Position numbers and translations under genes: made by a program. A stretch of 64,000 nucleotides of DNA from Lactuca virosa (taxonomy: Eukaryota; Streptophyta; Magnoliopsida; Asterales; Asteraceae): positions 223,056,760 to 223,120,759 of the forward strand of contig CAKMRJ010005745.1 of assembly GCA_928212115.1 (NCBI GenBank), given 5' to 3'. This document shows, piece by piece, positions 34,201-47,728 of this stretch (its first letter is position 1; each line of letters begins with the position of its first letter). Under the pieces are notes generated by a model. The model was given only the letters and a program-made list of their open reading frames with translations. It had not been told where the DNA came from and made no database searches.

Positions 34201-35546
34201 TGTAACGACCCAAAAAACAAGGGTAAAACTTTCATTTTTAATACAGCTAAAACATTGATACCATTTATTCCAACATTTCAATTCATCATTAAGTAAAACA
34301 TTTATCAGAGTTTATCCCAAAATCATTCATTACAAAAATCATAGGTGTGTGCACTGCGATCAATCCGAGCTCTTCTTTTCCAAGTCAATGATACCTGAAA
34401 CAATAAATTGTAAACCGTAAGAACGAAGCTTAGTGAGTCCCCTAGAGCATACCCCACACACAATCCACATAACACATATCATATTAGCTGTAAAAGCTAT
34501 CTCTACTACATAACCCATGCATACAAACATATAAGAATGACGTGGGCTCGTCCCCAGGGTCTTACTCCAGGATGCTATGGGCTCCCCACATGGTCTTACA
34601 CCTAAGTGCCATGGGCTCTCCCATGGTCTTTAATAGGAAAGCCATGGGCTCTCCACATGGTCTTACATCCAGGTGCCATGGGCTCCCCCATGGTATTCCA
34701 TGCAATAATCATAAAGACAACTAGCATACCACATAATCACTAGCATACCACCTATATATGCATACCAGACATATCAGTAACGAATCTACAATAAACACTA
34801 CTACATAATAGGAAAGCCGTGGGCTCTCTACATGGTCTTACATCCAAGTGCCATGGGCTCTCCTATCGTCTTCCATACATACATACCACATATACCACTA
34901 GCATACTTCCTAGCTCATACCAACTAACAAGTCACATAATACAATCTCAGCTAGGACACTACATATCATAAAATGGGCCGGCCTTGGTGCCTTAGACCCA
35001 TTGGTATGGCGAGTAGATTCACCTCGAATGTAGAAGCTTCCCGCATGAATTCCTTAGCTGCCGCCCCGCCAACTTCCCGAGCTGTCGCTACCAATCAATA
35101 TACCCAATTAGCAATTGGGTTCCATACCATAATCCTTAATCCATGCATGGGTTAAAATGACCATTCTACCCCTGGCCCAGTATGATCCAAAACTAAGGCC
35201 CAATCCCAAAACAAAAGCCCAACACTATAATGTCCATAAGTCCTTTAATGGTCCAATTTCTAAATTAGGCCCAAACCCAATAGTCTACAACTAAATATCA
35301 AGCCCAAAACTTGATGGCCCAATAGGTCCCAAAACACAAAGTCCAAAACCATAAAATCCATAAAGGCCCATTAACAACCCGATTTTATAAATTGGGCCCA
35401 TACTCCTTATTGGGCCTCATCCTAAGATCCAATCCTTCAATTAGTCCAGAACACCAACACCCTAATAGTCCATTAGGGCCTAAGAATCGAGGCCCAAACA
35501 GATGGCCCAAACCCTAAGCCAATGTCCGAAATCCAACCTGACTAAG

Positions 35547-35633
35547 TACGCAGGGCGTACCCAGCAGTACGCTGCGCGTACTCGCATAATGGCTTGTACG
35601 CTGTGCGTACTGGATTGTACGCCCAACGCACTA
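35547..35633. repeat. Palindrome array, inner group of LTR1
   Basis: Four units of GTACGC-N3-GCGTAC, three with perfect arms (spacers AGG, TGC, TGT) and one decayed (GTACGCCCAACGCAC). Repeated in LTR2 at 40230-40316 and LTR3 at 46526-46611. Confidence 0.9.
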
Positions 35634-36262
35634 CCCTCTATTCTCATGTTTTCCATTAAGCACTTAATGCCTTAAGTCATAAGTCCAAACCACAGATCTG
35701 AGTCCCACATAATGTCTAAACCCATAAAGTCATAGACTTGGTGACTTTGCATGTCCCACATAAGCTCAATCTCCAAAAATGATAATATACTTCCATGAAA
35801 ATGGTCTTAATTCATGCATGAACTCATTAAGACCTCCAAGATGGCAACTTTCTGTCTTAGGGACTCAAATAGCATCAAGGGTGGCAACCCTAAGCCTAAG
35901 AATTGGATTTTAACCATAAAGTTTCATCCTTGGGACCAAAATGAACTAAAACTCACAAATGAGAGATCTAAGAGATGAATGATAAAGTTCAAAGCTTTAT
36001 ACCTTCATCAAGTTGAGAATGAGTCCTAAAAAAGAGATCCATAAGCTCCTCCTCGATTCCCATCTTTGCATCAAACTCCATCTTCTTGAAATGGATCAAA
36101 CACCCCAAAAATGGACTTCATAAGCTCAAAATGCCACCATGGATGATCTATGACAATTTATAGGGTTTAGAGGGATGGAGGATGAAGGTATTAGGGTTAG
36201 GTTATGAGATAAGGAGCTTAAATAGGGTCCAAGACCTTAAAATAGGGTTCTAATCTGATTGG

Positions 36263-36417
36263 CGTACGCCCAGCGTACATATGGTACGCCCAACGTACTC
36301 CAAGGAACATTCGCGACCATCCTGGGTCAGTACGCCCATTGTACTCCAAGCTACGCCCCACGTACTGCCTTCTTCATTAGTATGCCCCACATACTCTTTG
36401 TGTACGCCCCGCGTACT
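36263..36417. repeat. Palindrome array, outer group of LTR1
   Basis: Six units of the same 6-3-6 palindrome. The spacer is CCA or CCC in each; arms are perfect in the first (CCA) and last (CCC) units and decayed at CpG sites in the others (for example GTATGCCCCACATAC). Repeated in LTR2 at 40946-41100 and, with other changes, in LTR3 at 47243-47373. Confidence 0.9.
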
Positions 36418-36772
36418 TGGCTAAGCCTGGAACCCACGAAACTTCCGAAGGCCATAACTTCTTCGTTATAAGCCCGATTCTGACGATCCTTATATCAACG
36501 GAAAGGTAACGAGAAGCCCTACACTTCTAAAATCTCAGACCTTTCTTAAGAACTTCCGAACAAGAATCCATTTTCCATAAAAGCCTGAACTGACACTTTA
36601 CCGAAATACCCCTACGCTCCAAAATATGAACCGAACACCCGAATCACTTCTAATACATCACCCACACCCAAAAAAGCCTAGATATTACCTTTTCAAGAGC
36701 CCTAATCCTTATGATGACTGATCTTCGGGCCACAACCTCAGACTAGGAATCGATTCGGAACAGGATGTTACA

Positions 36773-38884
36773 ACTCTCCCCCACTTGAATTAGATTTCGT
36801 CCTCGAAATCTGTCCTTACCTTCCCAACACATCCAACAATCTGGTCCATACCTCCACAATCTGGAATAAATACAGCCTTCCCAAGGCAACCTGATACCAA
36901 CCCTAAAAGGACTTACCAACCTGAAAAGGAACGAACCTTGAAACCTTATAGAATAAAACCACCTCTATCCTTCCGAAACTCGAAACTTCAAATTGACCTA
37001 GCTTCCCGACAACTTGAGTCTTCCAAAAGAACAAAATCACCGGTCAACTGCGGTTACCAAATAACAAGCAACTCCACACACGGACCCCAAATCACTGAAG
37101 TCGCTCCAACTCCTCTTGCTGCCACATAACTGCTTTCCTGAAGAACAACCGGGACCTCCCTAGTCCTAACTTGTCTGCCAACTGTCCGAAACACCGGACA
37201 CCTACCTGATTGCTGATCCAAAAACACACGCCCCAGTCTCATGCGACCTCCGAAGGATACATCGTCTAACAATAACTGCCCTATCTATACCGCCACTCGT
37301 GGCTCCTTCAATTCACTTGATCCATCCGATCATGATAGGTTGACAACCTGTCGCCACTGAATTCAACGCAAAAAGGTGAATGCTACCAGAATAACTGTAG
37401 TCTTACATCATACCCGGTCTCCTTCGACCTACCGTTTCCTGATTCCAATTATGTTGTGACTACACACAACCTTGCAAACTTGATCATCCTTTCCTAAGTC
37501 ATCTGAACGAATCTGTGAATGCTACGACTACACCCGCAGACTTACAACAGTTCTAACACTATCCAACAACCTTGTGAATGCTACGACTACACCTGCAGAC
37601 TTACAACACTTCCAACACTATCCAACAACCTTGTGAATGCTACGGCTAGCCACCAGACTTACAACACTTCCAACACTATCCAACAATCTTGTGAATGCTA
37701 CGGCTACACCCGCAGACTTACAACACTTCCAACACTATCCAACAACCTTGTGAATGCTACGGCTACCCCCAGAGACTTACAACACTTCCAACACTATCCA
37801 ACAATCTTGTGAATGTTACGGCTACACCCGCAGACTTACAACACTTCCATCCTAACACAACCGTAGCCCAACAACATCAATGAATTCAAACGCTTAAAAG
37901 CGATATCAAGCTCAGATCTCGGAGTCCAACGAACGGATAGTCTAACCAAGACCTCCGCAACAACTCTCTTTTCCCTTGGCGATCCCGAATTCTCTTCCAA
38001 TCACACAATACCAAGGATACTGAAAACTAGTCATGATTCCCTCGCACAAGCCCTTGATCCATCCCCTAATACACCTAAGATGACATTCACTTAATAGCTA
38101 ACTCACATTAATAAGAATCCCACAAAGCACGAAGCAAGCAGCATTCAGGTAATCGGTAAATCTAACCAGCATACACTAGACAAGTCAGTCTATCCACACA
38201 TACAATCTGCAAGCAGGTAACACCTGTCGCTAACCTCATCCTCGGCTTATCCTAGGGTAGTCTTCGACCCATGAACTATCATAAAACATTCGGCCCACAT
38301 ACCACCACTCATGCTATCCACATCCATCCATCCTCGCTGCCGGCTGCCTTATGCATGCAAATTATACACAGAACAAGATCTAATAGACTGTCGAATAATA
38401 GAATCTACCCTAAGACAACAGGAAATAAGTCCAAATCGGCTATTCTAAGGCTATAAGATCCTAACCGTATACAGTTTTCAAAACATACACTTAGCAGTTA
38501 CCAATACCAATAGTCATTCTCATTACAACATACCATACAGTATCTCCAAAGCTACATGCATCACATATCAGGCCAATCTATCACTGACTACTCAGCACTA
38601 GCATGCAAGTCTACTGGATCATACAACATATAAAGGCATCTTCCCTAGCCCTAACTAGCATGCGATTCTCAGATCCATAAATCAAGTCATAACAGATAAC
38701 ATATATGGGTATTCTGGGAAACTTACTTGAGCTCGGCTGATTGCATGCACCACACCCTTTCTTTTCTTAGAAAACTTTTCCTTGAAAACATTTTTCTTTT
38801 AAAAACTTTATAGATCCTCAGTTTGAGTACAGACACACCCGAAAATATATCCGAATCCCTCAAACCAAGGCTTTGATACCAACT
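36773..38884 (-). mobile_element. Interior A of the tandem element (deleted form)
   Basis: 2112 bp, near-identical to interior B except for a missing segment of about 1.6 kb at 38088. PPT at 36773-36789 (minus strand AAGTGGGGGAGAGT); PBS at 38870-38881 (minus strand TGGTATCAAAGC). Short open stretches at 36938-37272 and 38271-38456 have no recognisable product. Confidence 0.85.
37515..37852. repeat. Minisatellite, six copies of 59 bp
   Basis: Units start at 37515, 37574, 37633, 37691, 37750 and 37809, each opening GTGAATG(C/T)TACG and containing AGACTTACAACA. One unit is 58 bp. The frame shift between units explains the overlapping short open stretches here. Confidence 0.95.
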
Positions 38885-41455
38885 TGTAACGACCCAAAAA
38901 TCAAGGGTAAAAATTTTATTTTTAATATAGTTAAAACATTGATACCATTTATCCCAAACATTTCAATTCATCATTAAATAAAACATTTATCAGAGTTTAT
39001 CCCAAAATCATTCATTACAAAAATCATAGGTGTGTGCACTGCGATGAATCCGAGCTCTTCTTTTCCAAGTCAATGATACCTGAAACAATAAATTGTAAAC
39101 CGTAAGAACGAAGCTTAGTGAGTCCCCTAGAGCATACCCCACACACAATCCACAATCCACATATCATATTAGCTGTAAAAGCTATCTCTACTACATAACC
39201 CATGCATACAAACATATAAGAATGACGTAGGCTCGTCCCCAGGGTCTTACTCCAGGATGCTATGGGCTCCCCACATGGTCTTACACCTAAGTGCCATGGG
39301 CTCTCCCATGGTCTTTAATAGGAAAGCCATGGGCTCTCCACATGGTCTTACATCCAGGTGCCATGGGCTCCCCCATGGTATTCCATGCAATTATCATAAA
39401 GACAACTAGCATACCACATAATCACTAGCATACCACCTATATATGCATGCCAGACATATCAGTAACGAATCTACAATAACCACTACTACATAATAGGAAA
39501 GCCGTGGGCTCTCTACATGGTCTTACATCCAAGTGCCATGGGCTCTCCTATCGTCTTCCATACATACATACCACATATACCACTAGCATACTTCCTAGCT
39601 CATACCAACTAACAAGTCACATAATACAATCTTAGCTAGGATACTACATATCATAAAATGGGCCGACCTTGGTGCCTTAGACCCATTGGTATGGCGAGTA
39701 GACTCACCTCGAATGTTGAAGCTTCCCGCATGAATTCCTTAGCTGCCGCCCGCCAACTTCCCGAGCTGTCGCTACCAATCAATATACCCAATTAACAATT
39801 GGGTTCCATACCATAATCCTTAATCCATGCATGGGTTAAAATGACCATTCTACCCCTGGCCCGGTATGATCCAAAACTAAGGCCCAATCCCAAAACAAAA
39901 GCCCAACACTATAATGTCCATAAGTCCTTTAATGGTCCAATTTCTAAATTAGGCCCAAAACCAATAGTCTACAACTAAATATCAAGCCCAAAACTTGATG
40001 GCCCAATAGGTGCCAAAACACAAAGTCCAAAACCATAAAATCCATAAAGGCCCATTAACAACCCGATTTTATAAATTGGGCCCATACTCCTTATTGGGCC
40101 TCATCCTAAGATCCAATCCTTCAATTAGTCCAGAACACCAACACCCTAATAGTCCATTAGGGCCTAAGAATCGAGGCCCAAACAGATGGCCCAAACCCTA
40201 AGCCAATATCCGAAATCCAACCTGACTAAGTACGCAGGGCGTACCCAGCAGTACGCTGCGCGTACTCGCATAATGGCTTGTACGCTGTGCGTACTGGATT
40301 GTACGCCCAACGCACTACCCTCTATTCTCACGTTTTCCATTAAGCACTTAATGCCTTAAGTCATAAGTCCAAACCACAGATCTGAGTCCCACATAATGTC
40401 TAAACCCATAAAGTCATAGACTTGGTATTTTGCATGTCCCACATAAGCTCAATCTCCAAAAATGATAATATACTTCCATGAAAATGGTCTTAATTCATGC
40501 ATGAACTCATTAAGACCTCCAGGATGGCAACTTTCTGTCTTAGGGACTCAAATAGCATCAAGGGTGGCAACCCTAAGCCTAAGAATTGGATTTTAACCAT
40601 AAAGTTTCATCCTTGGGACCAAAATGAACTAAAACTCACAAATGAGAGATCTAAGAGATGAATGATAAAGTTCAAAGCTTTATACCTTCATCAAGTTGAG
40701 AATGAGTACTAAAAACCAGATCCATAAGCTCCTCCTCGATTCCCATCTTTGCATCAAACTCCATCTTCTTGAAATGGATCAAACACCCCAAAAATGGACT
40801 TCATAAGCTCAAAATGCCACCATGGATGATCTATGACGATTTATAGGGTTTAGAGGGATGGAGGATGAAGGTATTAGGGTTAGGTTATGAGATAAGGAGC
40901 TTAAATAGGGTCCAAGACCTTAAAATAGGGTTCTAATCTGATTGGCGTACGCCCAGCGCACATATGGTACGCCCAACGTACTCCAAGGAACATTCGCGAC
41001 CATCCTGGGTCAGTACGCCCATTGTACTCCAAGCTACGCCCCACGTACTGCCTTCTTCATTAGTATGCCCCACATACTCTTTGTGTACGCCCCGCGTACT
41101 TGGCTAAGCCTGGAACCCACGAAACTTCCGAAGGCCATAACTTCTTCGTTATAAGCCCGATTCTGACGATCCTTATATCAACGGAAAGGTAACGAGAAGC
41201 CCTACACTTCTAAAATCTCAGACCTTTCTTAAGAACTTCCGAACAAGAATCCATTTTCCATAAAAGCCTGAACTGACACTTTACCGAAATACCCCTACGC
41301 TCCAAAATATGAACCGAACACCCGAATCACTTCTAATACATCACCCACACCCAAAAAAGCCTAGATATTACCTTTTCAAGAGCCCTAATCCTTATGATGA
41401 CTGATCTTCGGGCCACAACCTCAGACTAGGAATCGATTCGGAACAGGATGTTACA
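38885..41455 (-). repeat. LTR2, recombinant middle LTR
   Basis: 2571 bp. The left 750 bp share LTR3 variants (for example CACAATCCACAATCCAC, GACGTAGGCTCG, GCAATTATCAT, CTTAGCTAGGATAC). From about 39675 onward it shares LTR1 variants (GTGCCTTAG, CCCATTAACAACCC, TACGCCCATTGTACTCC). The switch lies between about 39644 and 39676. Confidence 0.9.
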
Positions 41456-44400
41456 ACTCTCCCCCACTTGAATTAGATTTCGTCCTCGAAATCTGTCCTT
41501 ACCTTCCCAACACATCCAACAATCTGGTCCATACCTCCACAATCTGGAATAAATACAGCCTTCCCAAGGCAACCTGATACCAACCCTAAAAGGACTTACC
41601 AACCTGAAAAGGAACGAACCTTGAAACCTTCTAGAATAAAACCACCTCTATCCTTCCGAAACTCGAAACTTCAAATTGACCTAGCTTCCCGACAACTTGA
41701 GTCTTCCAAAAGAACAAAATCACCGGTCAACTGCGGTTACCTAATAACAAGCAACTCCACACACGGACCCCAAATCACTGAAGTCGCTCCAACTCCTCTT
41801 GCTGCCACATAACTGCTTTCCTGAAGAACAACCGGGACCTCCCTAGTCCTAACTTGTCTGCCAACTGTCCGAAACACCGGACACCTACCTGATTGCTGAT
41901 CCAAAAACACACGCCCCAGTCTCATGCGACCTCCGAAGGATACATCGTCTAACAATAACTGCCCTATCTATACCGCCACTCGTGGCTCCTTCAATTCACT
42001 TGATCCATCCGATCATGATAGGTTGACAACCTGTCGCCACTGAATTCAACGCAAAAAGGTGAATGCTACCAGAATAACTGTAGTCTTACATCATACCCGG
42101 TCTCCTTCGACCTACCGTTTCCTGATTCCAGTTATGTTGTGACTACACACAACCTTGCAAACTTGATCATCCTTTCCTAAGTCATCTGAACGAATCTGTG
42201 AATGCTACGACTACACCCGCAGACTTACAACAGTTCTAACACTATCCAACAACCTTGTGAATGCTACGACTACACCTGCAGACTTACAACACTTCCAACA
42301 CTATCCAACAACCTTGTGAATGCTACGGCTAGCCACCAGACTTACAACACTTCCAACACTATCCAACAATCTTGTGAATGCTACGGCTACACCCGCAGAC
42401 TTACAACACTTCCAACACTATCCAACAACCTTGTGAATGCTACGGCTACCCCCAGAGACTTACAACACTTCCAACACTATCCAACAATCTTGTGAATGTT
42501 ACGGCTACACCCGCAGACTTACAACACTTCCATCCTAACACAACCGTAGCCCAACAACATCAATGAATTCAAACGCTTAAAAGCGATATCAAGCTCAGAT
42601 CTCGGAGTCCAACGAACAGATAGTCTAACCAAGACCTCCGCAACAACTCTCTTTTCCCTTGGCGATCCCGAATTCTCTTCCAATCACACAATACCAAGGA
42701 TACTGAAAACTAGTCATGATTCCCTCGCACAAGCCCTTGATCCATCCCCTAATACACCTAAGATGACATTCGAACACTGGGAATCTGTTGTATATAAGGA
42801 TACGACCTCGTGCTACTCCATCAAAGATCCATGGTATGCAGATGAAATATGACTCTTCTTGAATATAATCAACTCAACCACCAACAGAGATAACAACCCC
42901 AAAATAACTGGAGCAAGTGTACTCTCTGCTTCTCTCTGATCATCAGACAGTCGACCTCCTTGTCGCCCACTTGATCACAACGAAAGAATAACGGGCTTGC
43001 CCCCTGTGGGCCATCCCTGCTGACGCAACCACCCTGCTACACATGTAGCAACACAGACCCCTAAACAGATTCCGATAAAGACTCGGAACAATCACGGTAC
43101 ACGTGGAACCAGCTCCACGTGATACGCCCGTCTGAAGATTTCTCAAAGATTCCTCGTCATGCTGACTGGCATCTGACAACCCTTGCTAACTCAGACAATA
43201 GCAGATAACCGACCCGAGATCTAACTTATCACAATTCCAAAGCGATGCAAATTCCTGATATTCACCTGAAGTGACAGGAGATAGCATATTCGCAACATGT
43301 GAAGGAATCCTAACCACCTCCTCATGTGTTATCTCGACCATCCTGAGGACATAGTCTAACACTTCCTTCCAATCCCAATGACATTCCAAACTCTTGGAAC
43401 GAACCTCCATCGTCCAGTTTCCTCAAGCGTTGCATTGAACCCAACCTGCTGGCCTCTCAAAGGCTGATCCGAATATCTTGGGTCTCCATCCGAGATCCTC
43501 CACTAGATTCACCTGACCTGATCCTCTCTCATCGAGGTTCTCCCAATTGCTTTCCGCCCTCGGATCTGGGATCCATATCATTCAGCACCCCAACGCGCTC
43601 ACCAACTCAATCGTCACGGCTAAAATGCAATAACTAGTGCAACCTCTGCTCTAAACCGGCTACAAACCACTCCCAAGACACAGTCTCCAATCCCAAAGCG
43701 CAATAGATCACACAATCAATCCTTGCCGCATGATACAAAAGATCCAAGGCGAACTCAAAACCCTGGCAGTTCTTCCACTAACTGGATCACCACCGGAGCC
43801 AGGACTAAACCCTGGTCCCTCCCATACGTGCTCATCCTCATTCTGCAAAGCAGCTATTCCCACGATCAAGGCATAACCAAGAATTCTCCTTCCCGTAAGC
43901 TGCTTAGATTCTCCAAGACTGTCACCGATTCGAGTATGGATCCTGTGCTTTCAGTAGTACGAGCCCAATACTACCTTCCACACCTAACCATACTTTCCTC
44001 AGAAATCCTACCGAATCCTCTAAGTCCCTTACTCCACCGGTATACTAAATGTTTGCTAAAAAGCAAGACGATCTCTACCGTAGCACCTCCGAGGCTCCCC
44101 CTAGGTTCCCAACTTCATCGAACCGCCCCACTAAGCTTACTGGAGCATATCCTAGGCTTTCCTAGGTTCCCAACCTCACCCTGCCCTCAGCTGTTGAAAG
44201 ATTCCCATTAATATCAACTATCTACCTCATGAATACAACAACATGTAGCAGAGATCATACAATCCTTCAAGTAAAGGTCTCATCCCTAGAACGGTTGGAC
44301 TCATACAAGAGCTGCACAATAGGGTCAAGTCCATCACTCTGAGATTATCCATTCTGTGCTACATGTGACTCAGCATATTCACTTAATAGCTAACTCACAT

Positions 44401-45175
44401 TAATAAGAATCCCACAAAGCACGAAGCAAGCAGCATTCAGGTAATCGGTAAATCTAACCAGCATACACTAGACAAGTCAGTCTATCCACACATACAATCT
44501 GCAAGCAGGTAACACCTGTCGCTAACCTCATCCTCGGCTTATCCTAGGGTAGTCTTCGACCCATGAACTATCATAAAACATTCGGCCCACATACCACCAC
44601 TCATGCTATCCACATCCATCCATCCTCGCTGCCGGCTGCCTTATGCATGCAAATTATACACAGAACAAGATCTAATAGACAGTCGAATAATAGAATCTAC
44701 CCTAAGACAACAGGAAATAAGTCCAAATCGACTATTCTAAGGCTATAAGATCCTAATCGTATACAGTTTTCAAAACATACACTTAGCAGTTACCAATACC
44801 AATAGTCATTCTCATTACAACATACCATACAGTATCTCCAAAGCTACATGCATCACATATCAGGCCAATCTATCACTGACTACTCAGCACTAGCATGCAA
44901 GTCTACTGGATCATACAACATATAAAGGCATCTTCCCTAGCCCTAACTAGCATGCGATTCTCAGATCCATAAATCAAGTCATAACAGATAACATATATGG
45001 GTATTCTGGGAAACTTACTTGAGCTCGGCTGATTGCATGCACCACACCCTTTCTTTTCTTAGAAAACTTTTCCTTGAAACATTTTTCTTTTAAAAACTTT
45101 ATAGATCCTCAGTTTGAGTACAGACACACCCGAAAATATGTCCGAATCCCTCAAACCAAGGCTTTGATACCAACT
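41456..45175 (-). mobile_element. Interior B of the tandem element (full form)
   Basis: 3720 bp with PPT at 41456-41472 and PBS at 45161-45172. It contains the segment missing from interior A (42772-44380). Minus-strand fragments there (42943-43410) give short open stretches with EFGMSLG-like and EVRSKSLECHWDW-like peptides in shifting frames, perhaps the debris of a former coding region; no family is identifiable. The plus-strand 162-codon stretch at 43723-44211 is antisense to the element and is not supported as a gene. Confidence 0.85.
42198..42535. repeat. Minisatellite, second copy in interior B
   Basis: The same six-unit 59-bp array as in interior A at an offset of 4683 bp, with the same 58-bp unit. 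The array predates the tandem duplication. Confidence 0.95.
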
Positions 45176-47728
45176 TGTAACGACCCAAAAATCAAGGGTA
45201 AAAATTTTTATTCTTAATATAGTTAAAACATTGATACCATTTATCCCAAACATTTCAATTCATCATTAAATAAAACATTTATCAGAGTTTATCCCAAAAT
45301 CATTCATAACAAAAATCATAGGTGTGTGCACTGCGATGAATCCGAGCTCTTCTTTTCCAAGTCAATGATACCTGAAACAATAAATTGTAAACCGTAAGAA
45401 TGAAGCTTAGTGAGTCCCCTAGAGCATACCCCACACACAATCCACAATCCACATATCATATTAGCTGTAAAAGCTATCTCTACTACATAACCCATGCATA
45501 CAAACATATAAGAATGACGTAGGCTCGTCCCCAGGGTCTTACTCCAGGATGCTATGGGCTCCCCACATGGTCTTACACCTAAGTGCCATGGGCTCTCCCA
45601 TGGTCTTTAATAGGAAAGCCATGGGCTCTCCACATGGTCTTACATCCAGGTGCCATGGGCTCCCCCATGGTATTCCATGCAATTATCATAAAGACAACTA
45701 GCATACCACATAATCACTAGCATACCACCTATATATGCATGCCAGACATATCAGTAACGAATCTACAATAACCACTACTACATAATAGGAAAGCCGTGGG
45801 CTCTCTACATGGTCTTACATCCAAGTGCCATGGGCTCTCCTATCGTCTTCCATACATACATACCACATATACCACTAGCATACTTCCTAGCTCATACCAA
45901 CTAAAAAGTCACATAATACAATCTTAGCTAGGATACTACATATCATAAAATGGGCCGGCCTTGGTGCTTTAGACCCATTGGTATGGTGAGTAAACTCACC
46001 TCGAATGCAGAAGCTTCCCGCATGAATTCTTTAGCTGCCGCCCTGCCAACTTCCTAAGCTGTCACTACCAATCAATATACCCAATTAGTAATTGGGTCCC
46101 ATACCATAATCCTTAATCCATGCATGGGGTAAAATGACCATTCTACCCCTGGCCCAGTATGATCCAAAACTAAGGCCCAATCCCAAAACAAAAGACCAAC
46201 ACTATAATGTCCATAAGTACTTTAATGGTCCAATTTCTAAATTGGGCCCAAACCAAATAGTCTACAACTAAATATCAAGCTCAAAACTTGATGGCCCAAT
46301 AGGGCCCAAAACACAAAGTCCAAAACCATAAAATCCATAAAAAGCCCATTAATGGCCCAATTTTCCAAATTAGGCCCATACTCCTTATTGGGCCTCATCC
46401 TAAGATCCAATCCTTCAATTAGTCCAGAACACCACCACCCTAATAGTCCATTAGGGCCCAAGAATCGAGGCCCAAACACATGGCCCAAACCCTAAGCCCA
46501 ATGTCCGAAATCCAACCTGACTAAGTACGCAGGGCGTACCCAGCAGTACGCTGCGCATACTCGCATAATGGCTTGTACGCTTCGCGTACTGGATTGTACG
46601 CCCAACGTACTACCCTCTAATCTCACTTCTGCCATTAAACACTTAATGCCTTAAGTCATAAGTCCAAACCACAAATCTGAGTCCCACATAATGTCTAAAC
46701 CCATAAAGTCACAGACTTGGTGACTTTGCATGTCCCACATAATCTCAAACTCCAAAAATGATAATCTACTTCCATGAAAATGGTCTTAATTCATGCATGA
46801 ACCCGTTAAGACCTCCAAGATGGCGACTTTCTGTCTTAGGGACTCAAATAGCATCAACGGTGGCAACCCTCAGCCTAAGAATTGGATTTTAACCATAAAG
46901 TTTCATCCTTATGACCAAAATGAACTAAAACTCACAAATGAGAGATCTAAGAGATGAATGATTAATTTCAAAGCTTTATACCTTCATCAAGCTGAGAATG
47001 AGTCCTAAAAGCCAGATCCATAAGCTCCTCCTTGATTCCCATCTTTGCATCAAACTCCATCTTCTTGAAAATGGATCAAACACCCCAAAAATGGACTCCA
47101 TAAGCTCAGAATGCCACCAAGGATGATATATGATGATTTATAGGGTTTAGAGGGATGGAGGCTGAAGGTATTAGGGTTAGGTTATGACATAAGGCGCTTA
47201 AATAGGGTCCAAGACCCTAAAATAGGGTTCTGATCTGATTGACGTACGTCCAGCGTACATATGGTACGCCCAACGTACTCCGAGGAACATTCATGATCAT
47301 CCTGGTCAGTACACCCAACGTAGTCCAAGGTACGCCCCGCGTACTGCTTTCTTCACTAGTACGCCCCGCGTACTCGGCTAAGCCTGAAACCCACGAAACT
47401 TCCGAGGGCCATCACTTCTTTGTTATAAACCCGATTCCGATGATCCTTATATCAACGAAAATGTAACGAGAAGCCCTACACTTCTAGCAACTCAAACCTT
47501 TCTTAAGACCTTCCGAACAAGAATCCATTTTCTACAAAAGCCCGAACTGACACTTTACCGAAATACCCCTACGTTCCAAAATACGAACCGAACACCCAGA
47601 TCACTTCTAATGCATCACCCGTACCCAAAAGTGCCTAGATCTTACATTTTCAAGAGCCCTTATCCTTATGATGACCGATCTTCGGGCATAACCTCATACT
47701 AGGAATCGATTCGGAACAGGATGTTACA
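45176..47728 (-). repeat. LTR3 of the tandem element (5' LTR)
   Basis: 2553 bp with the same ends. It differs from LTR1 along its whole length, notably near the outer palindrome array (47243-47373), where one unit is missing and others differ. Ends GGATGTTACA next to AATAA. Confidence 0.9.

Larger units (their letters stand above)
34201..36772 (-). repeat. LTR1 of the tandem element
   Basis: 2572 bp, TGTAACGACC...GGATGTTACA. It contains the terminal block at 34394-34445, CCATGGGCTC words at 34543-34880, and GTACGC-N3-GCGTAC palindromes at 35547-35633 and 36263-36417. A minus-strand CTATAAAT at about 36158-36165 lies between the palindrome groups and is a likely TATA box. Confidence 0.9.

Noticed and set aside
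37515..37852. CRISPR-like array of 59-bp repeats
   Set aside because: The whole unit is repeated without unique spacers, in a plant retrotransposon interior; it is a minisatellite.
43723..44211. 162-codon open stretch on the plus strand in interior B
   Set aside because: It is antisense to the element, shows no domain, has Pro/Ser/Leu-rich low-information composition, and part of the related sequence at 3760-4020 does not keep the frame.
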